This document shows positions 1 to 10,616 of a stretch of 64,000 nt of DNA, piece by piece. The first letter of the stretch is position 1; every line of letters starts with the position of its first letter. Below the pieces are notes generated by a model. The model saw only the letters and a program-made list of their open reading frames with translations. It was not told where the DNA came from and did no database searches. The position numbers and the translations under genes were made by a program. Source of the stretch: Microstegium vimineum (taxonomy: Eukaryota > Streptophyta > Magnoliopsida > Poales > Poaceae); NCBI GenBank assembly GCA_022036555.1, contig CM039119.1, positions 992,001 through 1,056,000 of the forward strand, given 5' to 3'.

Positions 1-744
1 AAGAGGGAGTCGTCTTGTCGCCTAGAGAGTGTGGGAGCGTGTGGTGAGATGTGTGTGGATGGGATGGATGTGTGTGAGAAAGGTGTTAAAACTTGATATA
101 CAACTTATTACTGTTTAATTACTTAACAAACCTGCATAGGAAAACCTACAGCCAGATATAGGTTCTTTTCTCTACCCCTTGCATACCACTTTCCACAAAG
201 CAATACGCAAAGTATAGGGTGGGAGCCAGTGGCCAGTACAAATCGTACTGAAATATTTTAGATTCAAGTGACGAGCCGAAGGACGAGTTCGAGGACGTCG
301 ACCCGGAGGAGGAGGAGTAGGGTTTCGTGCTGCGCTCAAGTCGAAGATGCTGAAGATCTGCGCTTCCCTTCGCTGTTCTTTCTGTTGCGTGCTCGTGTGA
401 TTCCGCCCAAGAGGCGATGTAATAAATAATTTAGACTTTTTAATGTACTCTTAAATTTAGAAATTCGTGTATAACTATGATTATCGACTGTGATTTGATA
501 ATACGATGGGATGATCTTCGGGACTATTGTGTTATAATTCGCATCCGTGGATTTTGTGTTCGAGGAAAATCGAGATCGTTACATAGTCACGTACGTACAC
601 GCTAACGTACACGCTGGCACAGACAGGCAATGCAAACAGATACAGTAGATGCATGCATGGGTACGTACGTACGTATTCCCAGTGAACGACAGCGGCGCGT
701 GCAGACTGTAGTACGTATAAGTACACGTACACCTCGCTGCAGTG

Positions 745-806
<62 letters not shown>

Positions 807-866
807 ACGTACAGCCATACAGGAGATGCCAGATATGAGATCAAGTACGTACTAGTAATGGCGCGT
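1..866. other. Gene-free flank, possible LTR-element remnant
   Basis: No convincing cellular gene. At 262-319 an acceptor-like 'tttag' precedes a short acidic reading frame ending in a run of Glu codons and TAG. From about 420 to 583 the sequence (AATAAATAATTT near 420, a GAGGAAAAT block near 563, ending TTACA) resembles the 3' end of a grass gypsy-type LTR. This is recognition by eye and not proven. 745-803 is an (AT)n microsatellite. Short palindromes of the CGTACG/CATGCA type are frequent and explain the small chance reading frames. Confidence 0.3.
745..803. repeat. (AT)n microsatellite
   Basis: Uninterrupted alternating A and T for about 58 bases. It can form a hairpin, and its length is prone to replication slippage. 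Confidence 0.9.
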
Positions 867-1136
867 CAGGGGCGGATCTAAAGGGGAGGGCTGACCGGGC
901 TAAAACCCCCTACTACAGTGTATCAATAAAAATACAGAGATTAAGAGAAAATAAGAAAAAAGAGAAAGAAAAAATAATAAGATTAGAGAAAGAAGAAAAA
1001 ATCATCCAATTCTCCTTCAATCCTTGTTCTGAGAGGTTAAGGAAGAAGAAAAAAGAAGTAAAAAAGAATAATAGAGATTAGAGGATGAAGAAGAGATAAC
1101 TCTCTCTTCAATCTTGTTTTGAATCCGTCATTATTG
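867..1136. mobile_element. Possible degenerate hAT-type MITE
   Basis: Begins CAGGGGCGGATCT, the same terminal motif as the better-defined element at 20486-20655. It ends near GAATCCGTCATTATT, a degenerate inverse of that motif. The flanking octamers (859-866 TGGCGCGT, 1136-1143 GGGCGCAT) match at 6 of 8 positions, as expected for an old hAT target duplication. The interior is purine-rich and non-coding. The right end is uncertain by a few bases. Confidence 0.3.
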
Positions 1137-1143
1137 GGCGCAT

Positions 1144-1871
1144 GCATGCACTACACTGCACTATAGTGGTAGCTACGTACTCATCATATACGTACACATA
1201 CGTATCCATGCATCCTATACGCTGGGAAGTACGTATATACATGTGTATATACATGCACATGCATGCATGTAGTACTGTGCACCGTACCGTGCCTATATTG
1301 AAGAGAGATCGGTCGATCGAGCTGAAAAACGAACTGTACGTATACGTACGTGCTTACACATAAACACTGCACAGTGCCAGAGCAGTAGTAAAACAAAATT
1401 GATGGACGACAAACAGCAGCACCTGCTGCATGCACGCGCATGGACATAATTTTCACTGTGCATGCGATGTAACTGTGTCTCCGATCCATGCATATATAAC
1501 TACATATAACATAGTACACTACCAAAGTCTAAAATCTAAAAATTCTTCTATTGAAGTGAAATTCCCCTAATATTTTAGTATTCGATATTTAGTATGATTT
1601 TTCCTACTAAATGGCTCTCAGTGAGAATTTGCATGTGATATATATGATCAGTGGTGGTGTTTTACTAATATTTAAAAACACTAAGAGAAATCCATCATTC
1701 TTGTAGTGATAGATTTATGGAAATTTCGAGGCTTGTATGGAGTTACCTAAACTTTAATATTCTAACCTAGCTATTCATATAGATACACTAAAATATTGAT
1801 TAAACTAATTTACTCCATTTCATCTAGTATATATGCATCGCTATTCTACACCCAGTGGTTAAAATTAACTA
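1144..1871. other. Gene-free AT-rich spacer
   Basis: Rich in CATGCATG and CGTACG palindromes up to about 1510, then plain AT-rich sequence. I see no gene, RNA or defined repeat. The last six bases before the Copia element are an A run that supplies its target site. Confidence 0.6.
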
Positions 1872-1876
1872 AAAAA

Positions 1877-2112
1877 TGTTAGGAATAGTAACAGAATTCC
1901 GTGTAATGTGCCACAAATTGTAACACGGTATTAACCGTGACGTGAGCACATAGATTGAGTCGGTTGAGATAGGATTGAGGTTGTTAGATCTAGATAGATG
2001 AGATCAATCTCAACCGACTACCTTGTACCCCAAGTCTGTAAGCACTATATATACATTAACATGTAAACCTGATGAGCCAAGCTAGGCAATCAAGGTTGCT
2101 GCAATTCTTTCA
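1877..2112 (+). repeat. Copia 5' LTR
   Basis: 236 bp, starts TGTTAGGAATAG and ends CAATTCTTTCA. It contains a TATATATA box near 2047. By eye it differs from the 3' LTR at one position (CAACCGAC here, CAACAGAC in the 3' copy). Confidence 0.95.
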
Positions 2113-2124
2113 TGGTATCAGAGC
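2113..2124 (+). other. Primer-binding site, initiator tRNA-Met type
   Basis: TGGTATCAGAGC lies directly after the 5' LTR. This is the standard plant Copia primer-binding site, complementary to the 3' end of initiator tRNA-Met. It fixes the + orientation of the element. Confidence 0.93.
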
Positions 2125-2151
2125 TATTCTTCCACAAAGCATCTAGCAACA

Positions 2152-2728
2152 ATGGCGTCCTCCTCCTCCGCCAACCACTCCCACCATTCACCCTTCGGCC
2201 CAACCATCTCCAAGAAGCTCACGCGCGAGAACCTCCTAGTATGGAAGGCGCAGGTCATGCCTGGAATCAGGGCAGCGCGGTTTGAGGGCTACCTCGACGG
2301 CTCCTGTGCTGCTCCGGCCAAAACCCTAGAGCTGGTGAAGGACGACAAGACGAAGGTCACCACCACCAATCTGGAGTATGAGAAGTGGATCAGGGAGGAC
2401 CAGCAACTGCTGGCGCACATCAACAACTCCCTCTCAAGGGAGGTACTGGCGCAGGTGGCAAGCAAGACCACATCGGCATCGGTCTGGGCGGTGATCGGGA
2501 ACATGTTCTCGGCTCCGGCAACACTCCACCGGCTTCCAAGCCTAGTGGACAAGCAGGTGCCAAGCCAACATGTCAGGTGTGCAAGAAGAAGGGCCACGAA
2601 GCTGATGTCTGCTGGCATCACTATGAGGAGGACTACCAGCCCTACACCAAGACCGCAGGTACGGCACAGATGAACTATGGAGTTGACACCAACTGGTATG
2701 CTGACAGTGGTGCAACGGATCACATCAC
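2152..2728 (+). pseudogene. Copia gag, internally deleted, fused to protease start
   Basis: ATG at 2152 opens the N-terminal gag region (serine-rich start, then the UBN2-type gag core). At about 2512 the sequence jumps directly to the zinc-knuckle region, dropping the middle of gag and shifting the frame. The CX2CX4HX4C knuckle is still readable near 2574-2620 and the protease signature D-S-G-A-T-D-H near 2703-2723, in a different frame from the gag start. The missing middle of gag survives only in antisense at about 3011-3402. The 173-residue product from the ATG would end just after the jump and would lack a working nucleocapsid or protease. Confidence 0.85.
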
Positions 2729-3434
2729 TCGCCGTGTGGACCTGATCAGATCCATTGTACTTGTCCCTGACGGACAGCTTCTCCAACTCGGCGGTGATGT
2801 GATCCGTTGCACCACTGTCAGCATACCAGTTGGTGTCAACTCCATAGTTCATCTGTGTCGTACCTGCGGTCTTGGTGTAGGGCTGGTAGTCCTCCTCATA
2901 GCGATGCCAGCAGACATCAGCTTCATGGTCCTTCTTCTTGCACACCTGACATGTTGGCTTGGCGCCTGCTTGTCCACCAGGCTTGGAAGCCGGTGGAGTG
3001 TTGCCGGAGCCGCGACCGCCCGATCCACGACCAGGGCTGCTACGACCGCGACCACGAAACCCCCCACGGCCACGGGACGCGGCGTTGACGGAGGAGTTGT
3101 TGTGGCTGGTGTTATCTTGCAGCATCTGAAGATGCATGTTGTAGGCGAGGATCTGGGCGTAGAGGTCGCTTAGTGTGATTGGTTCAGCACGTCCAAGAAC
3201 CGATGACACTAGCGGGTTGTAGTCGAAGTCGAGCCCGGCAAGTATGAAGGTGACCAGCTCCTCATCTAGAACTGGCCTTCCGGCAACAGCGAGTTCATCG
3301 CCGAGGGCGTTCATCTTTGCGTAGTAGTTCGCAGCAAATTGGTTGCCCTTCTTGCAGTTTGCTAACTGCATACGCAGATTCGTCACACATGACTGTGACT
3401 ACGCCGAGAACATGTTCCCGATCACCGCCCAGAC
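2729..3434 (-). pseudogene. Inverted gag-protease segment inside the Copia element
   Basis: This stretch reads as Copia only on the minus strand, in the order gag core, RGG-rich linker, zinc knuckle, protease start. The minus-strand frame is open for about 365 codons and is preceded by a TAG in the gag core (near 3404). It forms two inverted-repeat arms with + strand sequence: 2512-2728 with 2794-3010 (217 bp each, about six mismatches) and 2482-2512 with 3403-3433. The junctions carry a shared motif around GATCAGGTCCAC at both ends (near 2740 and 3437). This fits template switching during reverse transcription. Confidence 0.85.
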
Positions 3435-5402
3435 TGATCAGGTCCACATGGCGAGTGGCTCAGAGATACAGGAAACAGATGCAGTGCAGGTTATTCAGAA
3501 CGTTGCGGATGATGAAGCCACAGATCTGGTCTCCACAGAGGATCCGGGCACGGGCCTCAGGGCTGATTCGCCGACAGATATCGCGTCTCCAGCATCGCCG
3601 ACGTCCGCGGGTGCAGGAGCCAGACCGAACTCGGCGCGTGGGGGGACAGGATCAGCTTTGGAGTCACCGAGCACTGGATCCACAGTGCCATCCCCGGGAT
3701 CTGCTACGCCGAATTCTGATGGCTCAACACAACTGGATGTGATACAGTCTGAAGCAACCGAGGGCCGCCCACACACACGTCTTCAGAGCGGCATCACCAA
3801 ACCTAAGGTATACACTGATGGTACAGTACGATATGCAAATATTTGTGCCACTGGTGAACCAGGTTCATTGGACTAAGCTTTAACGGCACCCAAGTGGAAA
3901 GAAGCAATGCAAGAAGAGTACGATGCGTTGCAAAGGAATGGCACTTGGACTCTAGTGCCATCCTCTTAAAGCAAGAACACTATTGACTGTAAGTGGATCT
4001 ACAAAATCAAGAGAAGAGCAGATGGGGAGATAGATCGATATAAGGCAAGATTAGTTGCTATAGGGTTCAAACAACGATATGGTATTGACTATGAGTACAC
4101 TTTCAGTCACGTAGTGAAAATTGCGACGATAAGACTGGGACTATCCTTGGCAGTGACTAGAGGGTGGTGTCTGCGACAGCTAGATGTAAAGAACGCATTT
4201 CTGCATGGTGTTCTGGAAGAGGAGGTATACATGAGGCAACCACCAGGATTTGAGGACCCCAAGTATCCCTCGTTTGTATGCAAGCTTGAGAAGGCCATCT
4301 ATGGTCTAAAGCAAGCTCCCAGGGCATGGTATTCCAAATTGAGCTCAAGACTTGTTGCGCTTGGATTCATTCTTTCAAAGTCGAACATGTCTCTCTTCAT
4401 TTAAAGGAAGGGAAGTGTTGAAATATACATGCTAATTTATGTTGATGATATAATTGTGGCAAGCTCGTCACAGGATGCAGTAAAGGTCTTGTTGAAAGCT
4501 CTCAAGGAGGATTTTGCAATGAAGGATCTTGGTGAGTTGCATTACTTCCTGGGTATAGAAGTTGAGAAGAAGCAAAATGGTGACCTACTATTGACTCAGA
4601 AGAAGTATGCCAAGGACATTCTGCTCCGGGTTGGAATGCAGAACTGCAAATCAACTACTACCCCAATGTCTTCTGCTGAAAAGATGTCTCAGAATGATGG
4701 TAGTCTGCTGCACCGGAAGACAGTACCAAATACCGAAGTATAGTTGGTGCACTTCAGTATATTACTCTGACCAGACCTGATTTGGCTTTCGCAGTTAATA
4801 GAGTTTGCCAATACCTGCATTCGCCAACAACAGTTCATTGGAAAGCAGTAAAAAGGATCATCAGATACCTAAAGTTCTCAGAGAATATTGGACTGTTGAT
4901 TCAGAAACGTTCGCCTCTGGTGATCAGTGCCTTCTTGGACGCCGACTGGGCAGGTTGTAGAGATGATCGGAGGTCTACAGGTGGTTTTGTGGTGTTCCTA
5001 GGATCAAATGTGGTCTGGTGGAGCGCTAGGAAACAGCCAACGATCTCCAAGTCGAGCATAGAAGCAGAATATAAATCTATGGCAAATGCAACAGCTGAAC
5101 TGATATGGGTAGAACAATTACTTGGTGAATTGGGTGTCACACTCAAGGCTAAGCCTCGGCTCTGGTGTGATAACTTGGGAGCTACATACCTTGCTGCAAA
5201 TCCAGTGTTTCATGCCAGAGCAAAGCATATAGAAATTGACTTTCACTTCGTGCGAGAAAGGGTTGGGAGGAAGCAATTAGAAGTGCGAATCGTGTCAACC
5301 AAGGATCAGGTTGCGGATGGACTCACCAAAGCGCTGCCACAGAGAAAGTTTGAGGAATTCAAGAACAATCTAAATCTTATAGAGAAGACAAGTATAGATT
5401 GA
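3435..5402 (+). pseudogene. Copia pol remnant: reverse transcriptase and RNase H
   Basis: Coding sequence resumes on the + strand in the Ser/Pro-rich linker that normally lies between integrase and reverse transcriptase, so integrase is missing. Reverse transcriptase follows, with the WKEAM start, the QLDVKNAFLHG block near 4178 and the Y-V-D-D catalytic box near 4441. RNase H includes the SAFLDADWAG, STGG and SSIEAEY blocks (4924-5075) and a VADGLTKAL end. In-frame stops occur at 3874, 3967 and 4402, and a frameshift lies between about 4735 and 4782. The catalytic residues remain visible but the product is broken in four places. Confidence 0.9.
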
Positions 5403-5409
5403 GCGGGGG
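5402..5409 (+). other. Polypurine tract of the Copia element
   Basis: A short AGCGGGGG tract abuts the 3' LTR start. Its position and G-rich composition fit the plus-strand primer, although the C makes it imperfect. Confidence 0.6.
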
Positions 5410-5645
5410 TGTTAGGAATAGTAACAGAATTCCGTGTAATGTGCCACAAATTGTAACACGGTATTAACCGTGACGTGAGCACATAGATTGAGTCGGTTGA
5501 GATAGGATTGAGGTTGTTAGATCTAGATAGATGAGATCAATCTCAACAGACTACCTTGTACCCCAAGTCTGTAAGCACTATATATACATTAACATGTAAA
5601 CCTGATGAGCCAAGCTAGGCAATCAAGGTTGCTGCAATTCTTTCA
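5410..5645 (+). repeat. Copia 3' LTR
   Basis: 236-bp direct repeat of 1877-2112 with one visible substitution, followed by the AAAAA target copy at 5646-5650. Confidence 0.95.
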
Positions 5646-5814
5646 AAAAATATTGAACAGTAATATGCATCAGTATCATCATGAATATTGAAAAATACTG
5701 ACACGCGGCTACTGAATTGTACTGAATCTTTTTCAATATAATAGCTAGGTGTAGTATAATTATTCTACACCTAGAGTAGAACAACACTTATATGAAAAAA
5801 TGAACTAAACTTTA

Positions 5815-6348
5815 AGGCATGTTTGATCCCTATATATATAGATAATAGCTATCTACTAGTAGTTATCTCTTTTGAATCTAAACATGTACAACAAATAAAA
5901 TACCTAATTTTTAGCTATCGATAATAACTACCTCACTAGTTGGACCAAATCAGATAATAAGAGCTAATAATTATCTTAGTAGCATTTTTTAACTATACAT
6001 CCAAACACCTTCCAACTAATAGTTACTCTCTCCATTCCAAATTATAAGACATCACAAGAATCTCGGAGAGTCAAAGTATCTTAAGTTTGACCAAACTTAT
6101 ATAATAATATAATAACAATTATGATGTCAACTAAGCATCATTAGATTCTTTATCAATTATATTTTTATAATATACATATTTGATGTCATATATCTTTATA
6201 ATTTTTTCTATAATTATTGGTTAAACTTGACATGCTTTGACTTTCCAAGATTTTTAGAATGCCTTATACTTTGAGATGGAGGGAGTAGCTAGCTAATATT
6301 ATATATATGAGCTATTACCAAATATAATGAATCCAAACTGATCAACCC
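5815..6348. mobile_element. Probable Tourist/PIF-like MITE carrying a nested Stowaway
   Basis: Starts AGGCATGTTTGATCCC and ends with an inverse-type GAATCCAAACTGATCAACCC. TTA occurs on both sides (5812-5814 and 6349-6351). The interior is AT-rich, with inverted blocks of the TAGCTATC type. The Stowaway at 6026-6285 interrupts it, so this element is the older of the two. Terminal similarity is imperfect. Confidence 0.4.
6026..6285. mobile_element. Stowaway-like MITE
   Basis: 260 bp. The left end CTCTCTCCATTCCAAATTAT and the inverse right end (...TTTGAGATGGAGGGAG) are Stowaway terminal repeats. TA flanks both sides (6024-6025, 6286-6287). AT-rich and non-coding. Confidence 0.85.
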
Positions 6349-6416
6349 TTAGTCATCTAAAATTTAGTTGAATCGATCAATAACGACAATCAGCGAGTCC
6401 AGCTGGTGATCCAAAG

Positions 6417-7457
6417 TGTTGACACCGTTTTTCGGCATATGTCAAATGAGCTAAGACTTGCATTGATCGGTAGCTGTTTTCTATCGGCATCGGAAGGTCA
6501 TCGGTCAATGTTACTGATGAGAATGAATGTTGTAAATGAGGATAAGTTTGTTGCCGATGAAAGCTGAACGACAAAGTAGAATTGTTGCCGATGAGGGTCA
6601 ATTGGTAAGAACAAATTGCCGATGGGAGTAAAGAGTTACCGATTGGGGAGTATTACCGATAAAAAGAATTGCCGATTGGGGGACATTACCGATGAAGAGA
6701 TAGTGCCGATGAGCACAGGGTGACATGGCGGTTGATGTCAGTAGAGGATTGCCGATGACGAAAGAAGGAAGTCGCGGATTGAAGGAGTCTGCCGATGGAA
6801 AGTTTTCATCGAAGGAAAGACATAAGGAAACTAGTGATCTTATACCAGTATTGTTATAGTAGTTTGAGTCCGACTCTTGCACGAGTCATTTATTTCCTTA
6901 AAAATAGAGTTGTTTGTTTAGGGAAGTATTATTGTCCGGCTCCTGCGTGAGTCAGTTATTTCCTTTAAAATAGGAGTTTGTTTTGTTTAGGAAAGGTACA
7001 AATCGTGTCTGTTTACAACTCCTATTGCTGGAGTATAAATATGTACCTAGGGGCCGTGAGAAAGATATCCAATCATACATCAAACAAATCAATTATTTTT
7101 ATCTACTTTTACAGCAATTTACCCTTTTATTGCATTAGTCTTGGTTTATCTACGAGTTCTTCAAGCTTCGACGGGCTGCATCTCTTCGATCTCCGTCAAC
7201 CCTTGCAAGTTCCGCGTGGGAGTAATCTGAGCTTTGATATCCGGGCGTATCGCTGTTGTCTCGTTCAGCTCTGCTCTAGTTATCTTGATTAAGTCCGAAG
7301 TCTTAACATCTGGGCGTATCGCCGTTGTCTTGTTTGGATCTTGATCTAGTTATCGTCCTTGTCGATTAACTGGTCAAATCGACTGGTACACCCTCGGAAA
7401 TCGAATTCGGGTATTAGCTCGAGGTATTTGCAGATCCTGACGCTTTTTGCACCAACA
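6417..7457 (+). mobile_element. Solo LTR with perfect 5-bp target duplication
   Basis: 1041 bp, begins TGTTGACACCG and ends GCACCAACA, so the ends form the TGTTG/CAACA inverse typical of LTRs. CAAAG is present on both sides (6412-6416 and 7458-7462). No second LTR or coding interior is present, so this is a solo LTR left by LTR-LTR recombination. Internal structure supports an LTR. The U3 part has many short GCCGATG-type repeats (about 6540-6800) and two tandem 60-bp copies (6868-6925, 6934-6995). A TATAAAT box is near 7034. The U5 part has two copies of a GGGCGTATCGC motif near 7243 and 7312. Confidence 0.85.
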
Positions 7458-7688
7458 CAAAGAAACTCATACCCTTCTCTCTTTGAAAATTAAATTTTTG
7501 CAGTGCCGTGACATATTGAGACTTTATTATTCGTTCTTTGTGTCCAAATTACGCAGTTGCCGTAACAGATGTTATTTAATTAATTTTGTACGTACTGCCT
7601 TTTACGGCAGGCTTCATGCCACTGCACCCTTGCGGTCTTGCCCCAAATAGTGGTCGTCCTATGGACTTGCACATGCAGGCATTGCGTG

Positions 7689-7693
<5 letters not shown>

Positions 7694-7754
<61 letters not shown>
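7694..7754. repeat. (AT)n microsatellite
   Basis: Alternating AT tract of about 60 bases, followed by a short interrupted AT-rich tail. Confidence 0.9.
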
Positions 7755-7757
<3 letters not shown>

Positions 7758-10520
7758 TATATATTTGTACATATCATCAGTATCATCAGAGACCCGCCAG
7801 TTGTCAACAAGATTATTTCTGCAACTGTCCTAAGTACAAATCAATCCATCCTCTTAATAATGTCAAGATTATTATGGTTTCTACCATATTCAGATCTTTT
7901 AGATGGGTACCGTTGAAAACAAGTGAAGAACAAAACGAGTCGATGATATTTGCACGCCACACAGTCAAGAGGTACAATTTGCAAAAAAGAAAAAAAATGC
8001 TTCCCATGGATGCATGTTTTCTCTAAAGATTTGATCATCTATGATTTTTAACTATACATCATTTGTATGGCGCCATACTAACTGATTTTGAACTATGAGA
8101 TTTGTAAGTCAAATTAGTTTAACTTTAATCAAATTTATAGTGAAATAGTACTGGCTTTGATGTCCTTTAATTTGGTATTGATATTTCATAACTAATTTAA
8201 TGGTACTTTATCTTGTATTATATTATATTTTCGTTCTCTTTGGTTTATCAGCCGGCTTATCAACCATTGAAATAGTATTTTTCTCTCACAATAAAACAAC
8301 TAAAAACAAAATCAACCAACTTATCAACCATCGAAACCATCAGGCGAACAAGGATGTCATCTCAAGTGTTGGATCCAACTGTATGGTTCGAGAGATGTAT
8401 GGAGTGAGTGGTTGAGGCAACGCCCGGTCGTCTGTGGAAAGGAACATTATTTAAAACTCTCTCATTTCGGTGCCGTCAATTTTTGCGTGTGACATCTATG
8501 GTTCGCTTCCTCTAGTGTTCATGGTTACGATTTTCTTCTTCGATGGTTGGATTTCTCATCAACACTAGAGCTGCTCTAATGTTGTGGCATCTACGAAAAC
8601 ACAAAAACAATATGCGGTGTTCAAAGGGGCGCGACCAATGCAAGCCTGGCTCGCTGGATGATCCTCTAAGGGTATCCGCAATGGCTGATTTATGTATCCT
8701 CATTTATGAATATAAGAGAGATAATCTAGCTTTTGATCAAGAGCTAGGCTTATTCACACATTCTTAAGTTATGTGAGAGTGTCACGTGTGACTCTAATAA
8801 TATTATAAGTCATTGCTAAGAGTTAGCACTGTCACTACTGGATGGGTTAGTTTAGAGGCAGATCATTGCGGGTGCGCTAATGGCCATGTATCAAAGGTGG
8901 GCTGGGGTCCCTCAAACTCTCTCGCTCGCTGATTGACTCAAAAAATTGATATATACTCCGTACATATATACATATATTCATGTAGCTCGGTAGTAGTGAC
9001 AGCTAGAACTACGACAGTACGTACATCCTCTATATAATCAGCAAGAATCCATAGTGTCCACATCACTGGTTTAGTACTGTGGCAATTAATGGCACGCCGT
9101 ACGTAGTACGTATCTCAATGCGCGCAGGGTAATGTACTACTACTTGATACTACGCGTACTACTACTATACTACTGTTGCATCATATATCAGGCCGGCAAA
9201 AAGTACTTACGTCGGAAAAAAAAATAATGCTGTTATATACAGTACGTACGGTGCCTTTTGGGTATACGTACGTGCTCTTTTCGCGAAAAGGCCCTTGCAG
9301 AGGCCGGAGACACAGGCCGAGCTCGTTGTCTCTCGTGGCCTGTCAGATTGAATCTTTGGATGAATGTATTAAATATTAAATATAGTTAAAAAGTAATTAA
9401 TTATATAGTTTATCTGTAATTTATGAGAGGATTTTTTTAAAACTAGTTACTCCGTGACTAAACAATAATCGACAAATTAATACAAACGAAATTACTAGAA
9501 TATTATTTTTCCAAAAGTTTTTCATCTAAACAAGACCTTTGTCTTGAGGCGATATGATGGCGATGGGCAACACCTACAACTCGTGCTCCGATATATATGT
9601 TGAATTGTCGATACATTTTAACATGTTCTCTCTTGCCAAAACTTGTGTGTTCGAGAGAAAACCCGCTTCAAATCAAAGTGGGGGAAAAGTTGTGAATACG
9701 AATTTTTTTTCTCTCAAATACACAAGATTATTTTGTATCTTTATATTAAGAAGAAAGAAGTTTATGTAACAATAAGAGTGGCGAGAGCTGCCAAGGAGAA
9801 TAACAGCGGCTATATTTTGAAAACGACATGGCCTTGGCCACTGTTTTTTTAGATCCAAAATTATTAATCTCTCATGAACTGAATTACTAAGTATTATATA
9901 TAGCATATACGGAGGTTTCCAGGAAGGAAATTCTATCCAAATTGTGTTATTGGGACAGGCGGAGAAGCGGAGTTACGTCTGGTGTGTGCTTGCTAGCGGG
10001 CCGCTAATCTAATGAGCCAGCTGGCGGGCCAAGCACGCGAGCGTGGGTGGGCCGTGGAGAAAAGAAATGGGGAAAGTCGACCGGGGTTTAGGCCCAATGA
10101 AGATGAACGTGGTTTTCCGTTTTCACCTCCCTTTTCTTTTTTCTTTGTAGTATTATAGTTATTTTTTCTTTCTTTTATCTTATATTATATATAATACTTC
10201 CTAGTTTCAAATAGAATTTGAATGAGCTTCCAGCGAAACAAACAATTACATATGAATCAGCTCAACACACTTTGTGCATGAAAAAAAAAGCAATACATAA
10301 GGGATCATTGTGGAATGTTATAGTAACTGTCAACACTTTCCATGTTATCTCCAATTCGTTTTGTTTGGTAACGGCTTGGGTGTGAGATGATGACAAAAAT
10401 AGATAAATTATCACACTTTGACAGAGATTGAATGTGATATATATGCACGAATGACATCAAAAGACACGTCAGCAATAACTTGTTTATATAACATATCTTC
10501 CTTAAATGCAACTTTTATTT

Positions 10521-10616
10521 CTGTATGACATGAAAAGGAAATGGAGGAAACATGCATGTGTCCATGGTTATGTATGACATGAGAAAGAAATAGAGGAAAC
10601 ATGTGTCCATGGTTAG
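10521..10616. repeat. Two-copy tandem duplication, about 48 bp
   Basis: Two adjacent copies of a unit running from TGTATGACATGA to GTGTCCATGGTTA. They differ by a 4-base CATG insertion and a few substitutions. No coding role is apparent. Confidence 0.7.

Larger units (their letters stand above)
1877..5645 (+). mobile_element. Damaged Ty1/Copia LTR retrotransposon
   Basis: A 3769-bp element bounded by 236-bp direct repeats with TG...CA ends, flanked by AAAAA on both sides (1872-1876 and 5646-5650). A 12-base tRNA-iMet type primer-binding site follows the 5' LTR and a G-rich polypurine tract precedes the 3' LTR. The order gag, zinc knuckle, protease, then reverse transcriptase and RNase H at the end is that of Copia. 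Integrase is absent. The interior holds stops, one frameshift and an inverted segment, so this copy cannot encode its own machinery. The two LTRs differ at only one base by eye, so it moved recently, presumably in trans. Confidence 0.95.

Noticed and set aside
1142..1525. Opposed small frames in CATGCATG/CGTACG-rich sequence
   Set aside because: Palindrome-rich low-complexity DNA opens frames on both strands; no coding signal.
8200..8415. 71-codon frame near a MITE-like sequence
   Set aside because: Lies within the TTTATCAGCCGGC MITE-like repeat; no domain.
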